From contig OENT01000019.1 of assembly GCA_900239685.1 (NCBI GenBank), positions 62,001 to 126,000 on the forward strand: DNA of 64,000 bases. Reading direction: 5' to 3'. The stretch comes from Rotaria macrura (Eukaryota > Rotifera > Eurotatoria > Philodinida > Philodinidae). Shown in pieces: positions 63,053-64,000 of this stretch (position 1 is the stretch's first letter; each line of letters opens with the position of its first letter). The position numbers were made by a program, and so were the translations under genes. The notes beneath the pieces are model-generated. The model was not told the origin of the DNA. It ran no database searches and saw only the letters and a program-made list of their open reading frames with translations.

Positions 63053-64000
63053 ATAAAGGACAATACTGATATATACCACTAATCAGAGGCAGCACATGTA
63101 TAGACTGGATGAGCCATGAGCCTCAGGTAAGTTATGAATTTGTAATCTGGGAGAGGTTTATTTGTATTTTGCAATGAAGGAAATAAAAAACCATAGACAA
63201 CAATATACTCGCTATTTGTGTCTTCAAGATTCGAAGTGACACCTTCGGTCTGCTCTGCGTAAAGTCGTTGTGTATCAACTGGATGAATCGTCGAATAATT
63301 TGGTGGACAGACAAAATGACTAGTTCTATTCTATAAGAGGTGCCTTTTTCTATTTTCTGATATATCCATTCTCCTCATATCGGCGAGTGAAACGAACTTA
63401 TTATAATTATTTAAAGTTCGAGAAAATTTTGCATAAGTATATAGTGAAAAACGTTGTTTTTCCTTACTTATCAAAACATATAGTTATCGTATTTTTGTAG
63501 CATTTAGCATAATAATTCTACATATATTCCAGAAAATTATGATACTTCTTTTCTCAATCAAACTGTGATGCTAAACTTAATAGAGAACTGTGGAGTCACG
63601 CTTTTTTAATTCCATTTCTAACTCAGAGAATTCGTTAAGATTGCGACCCCTACTCCGTTTTGAAGATATTTTTCAATTTCACTTCAAACTCAAAATTTTT
63701 TAAATAACTCGGTCTTCCTAAAATTTGGAATTGTTCCTTGTAAATTAACAGCAGTGTGCATGTCCTGTGACATTCAGTACGGCGAACAGATTGATTTCTC
63801 GAATTTCAGACAGGTCATTGACATTGAGCGAATTCCAAATTTGTTGATCAACAACGTTTGAAATAGGTGCTGAGTTTTTATGCGAGAAGAATTTCTAAAC
63901 TCAATAATGTCTGAAAACAACACCAAACAAACCTAAGTTCAGGACCATCGCCATGAAGTTTTTATCAATCTTTGCGTCTTCAAAAAAAGAAACGATTTTA
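63053..64000. other. Right edge of window, no supported gene
   Basis: Short open frames only; nothing recognisable. Confidence 0.4.

Noticed and set aside
1-64000. tRNA, rRNA, CRISPR array, telomeric repeat and bacterial-type operon signals
   Set aside because: I scanned for T-loop-like words, tandem spacers, TGTGGG-type repeats and tight polycistronic gene order and saw none.

Overview
The window looks like nuclear DNA of a small-genome invertebrate, most likely a bdelloid rotifer (Adineta/Rotaria type). It is very A+T-rich by eye. Most introns are short (42-82 bp) GT-AG introns, a few exceed 1 kb, and genes occur in loose clusters separated by gene-poor stretches. The best lineage clue is a gene that joins an R-S-ExE ADP-ribosyltransferase domain to a kinesin-light-chain-like TPR array (53.1-55.2 kb), an architecture I associate with bdelloids. 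The assignment is inference; no rRNA, tRNA or mitochondrial marker was seen.

Layout. 0-10.4 kb is mostly gene-poor. It holds a possible terminal exon at the left edge, a clear poly(A)-tailed retrocopy flanked by a target-site duplication (3.63-4.17 kb), microsatellites (8.5-9.3 kb) and one speculative two-exon gene. 10.66-12.14 kb is a complete four-exon papain-family cysteine protease with an unusual cationic linker between propeptide and enzyme. 14.67-17.56 kb carries two paralogous genes for small secreted proteins of a family I do not recognise. 23.96-25.03 kb (minus) is an eight-exon glycine-rich zinc-knuckle (CNBP-like) protein. 25.88-29.59 kb (plus) is a five-exon basic protein of unknown function. 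29.83-33.38 kb (plus) is a five-exon divergent DDX19/Dbp5-like helicase. It converges, with about 180 bp between, on a very large minus-strand gene at 33.56-43.5 kb that reads as the N-recognin-like E3 ligase UBR3 (UBR box, helical scaffold, split RING, C-terminal Cys-rich domain).

44-64 kb is accessory in character: a small degenerate RING protein, the ART-TPR gene, a broken minus-strand gene near 60 kb, and several inverted-repeat elements. Three of these (49.13-49.43, 49.53-49.87 and 57.73-58.08 kb) are each 300-350 bp and end in similar CCCAGG-like termini. Their interiors are built from quite different short self-complementary words (AGATCTTGCA-like, CGGATCCGAT-like, TACGGTCGTA-like). 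A fourth (50.71-51.02 kb) is an almost perfect hairpin with 102-bp arms and a 2-bp loop. A degenerate ~15-bp word array lies at 62.87-63.05 kb. The set of similar-ended, differently filled fold-back elements is the observation I would follow up first.

The helicase (mRNA export or translation type), the zinc-knuckle protein (RNA binding) and UBR3 (protein turnover) are ordinary cellular genes and share no evident pathway. Gene models were assembled by eye from splice signals, phase continuity and family resemblance; no alignment or search was run.
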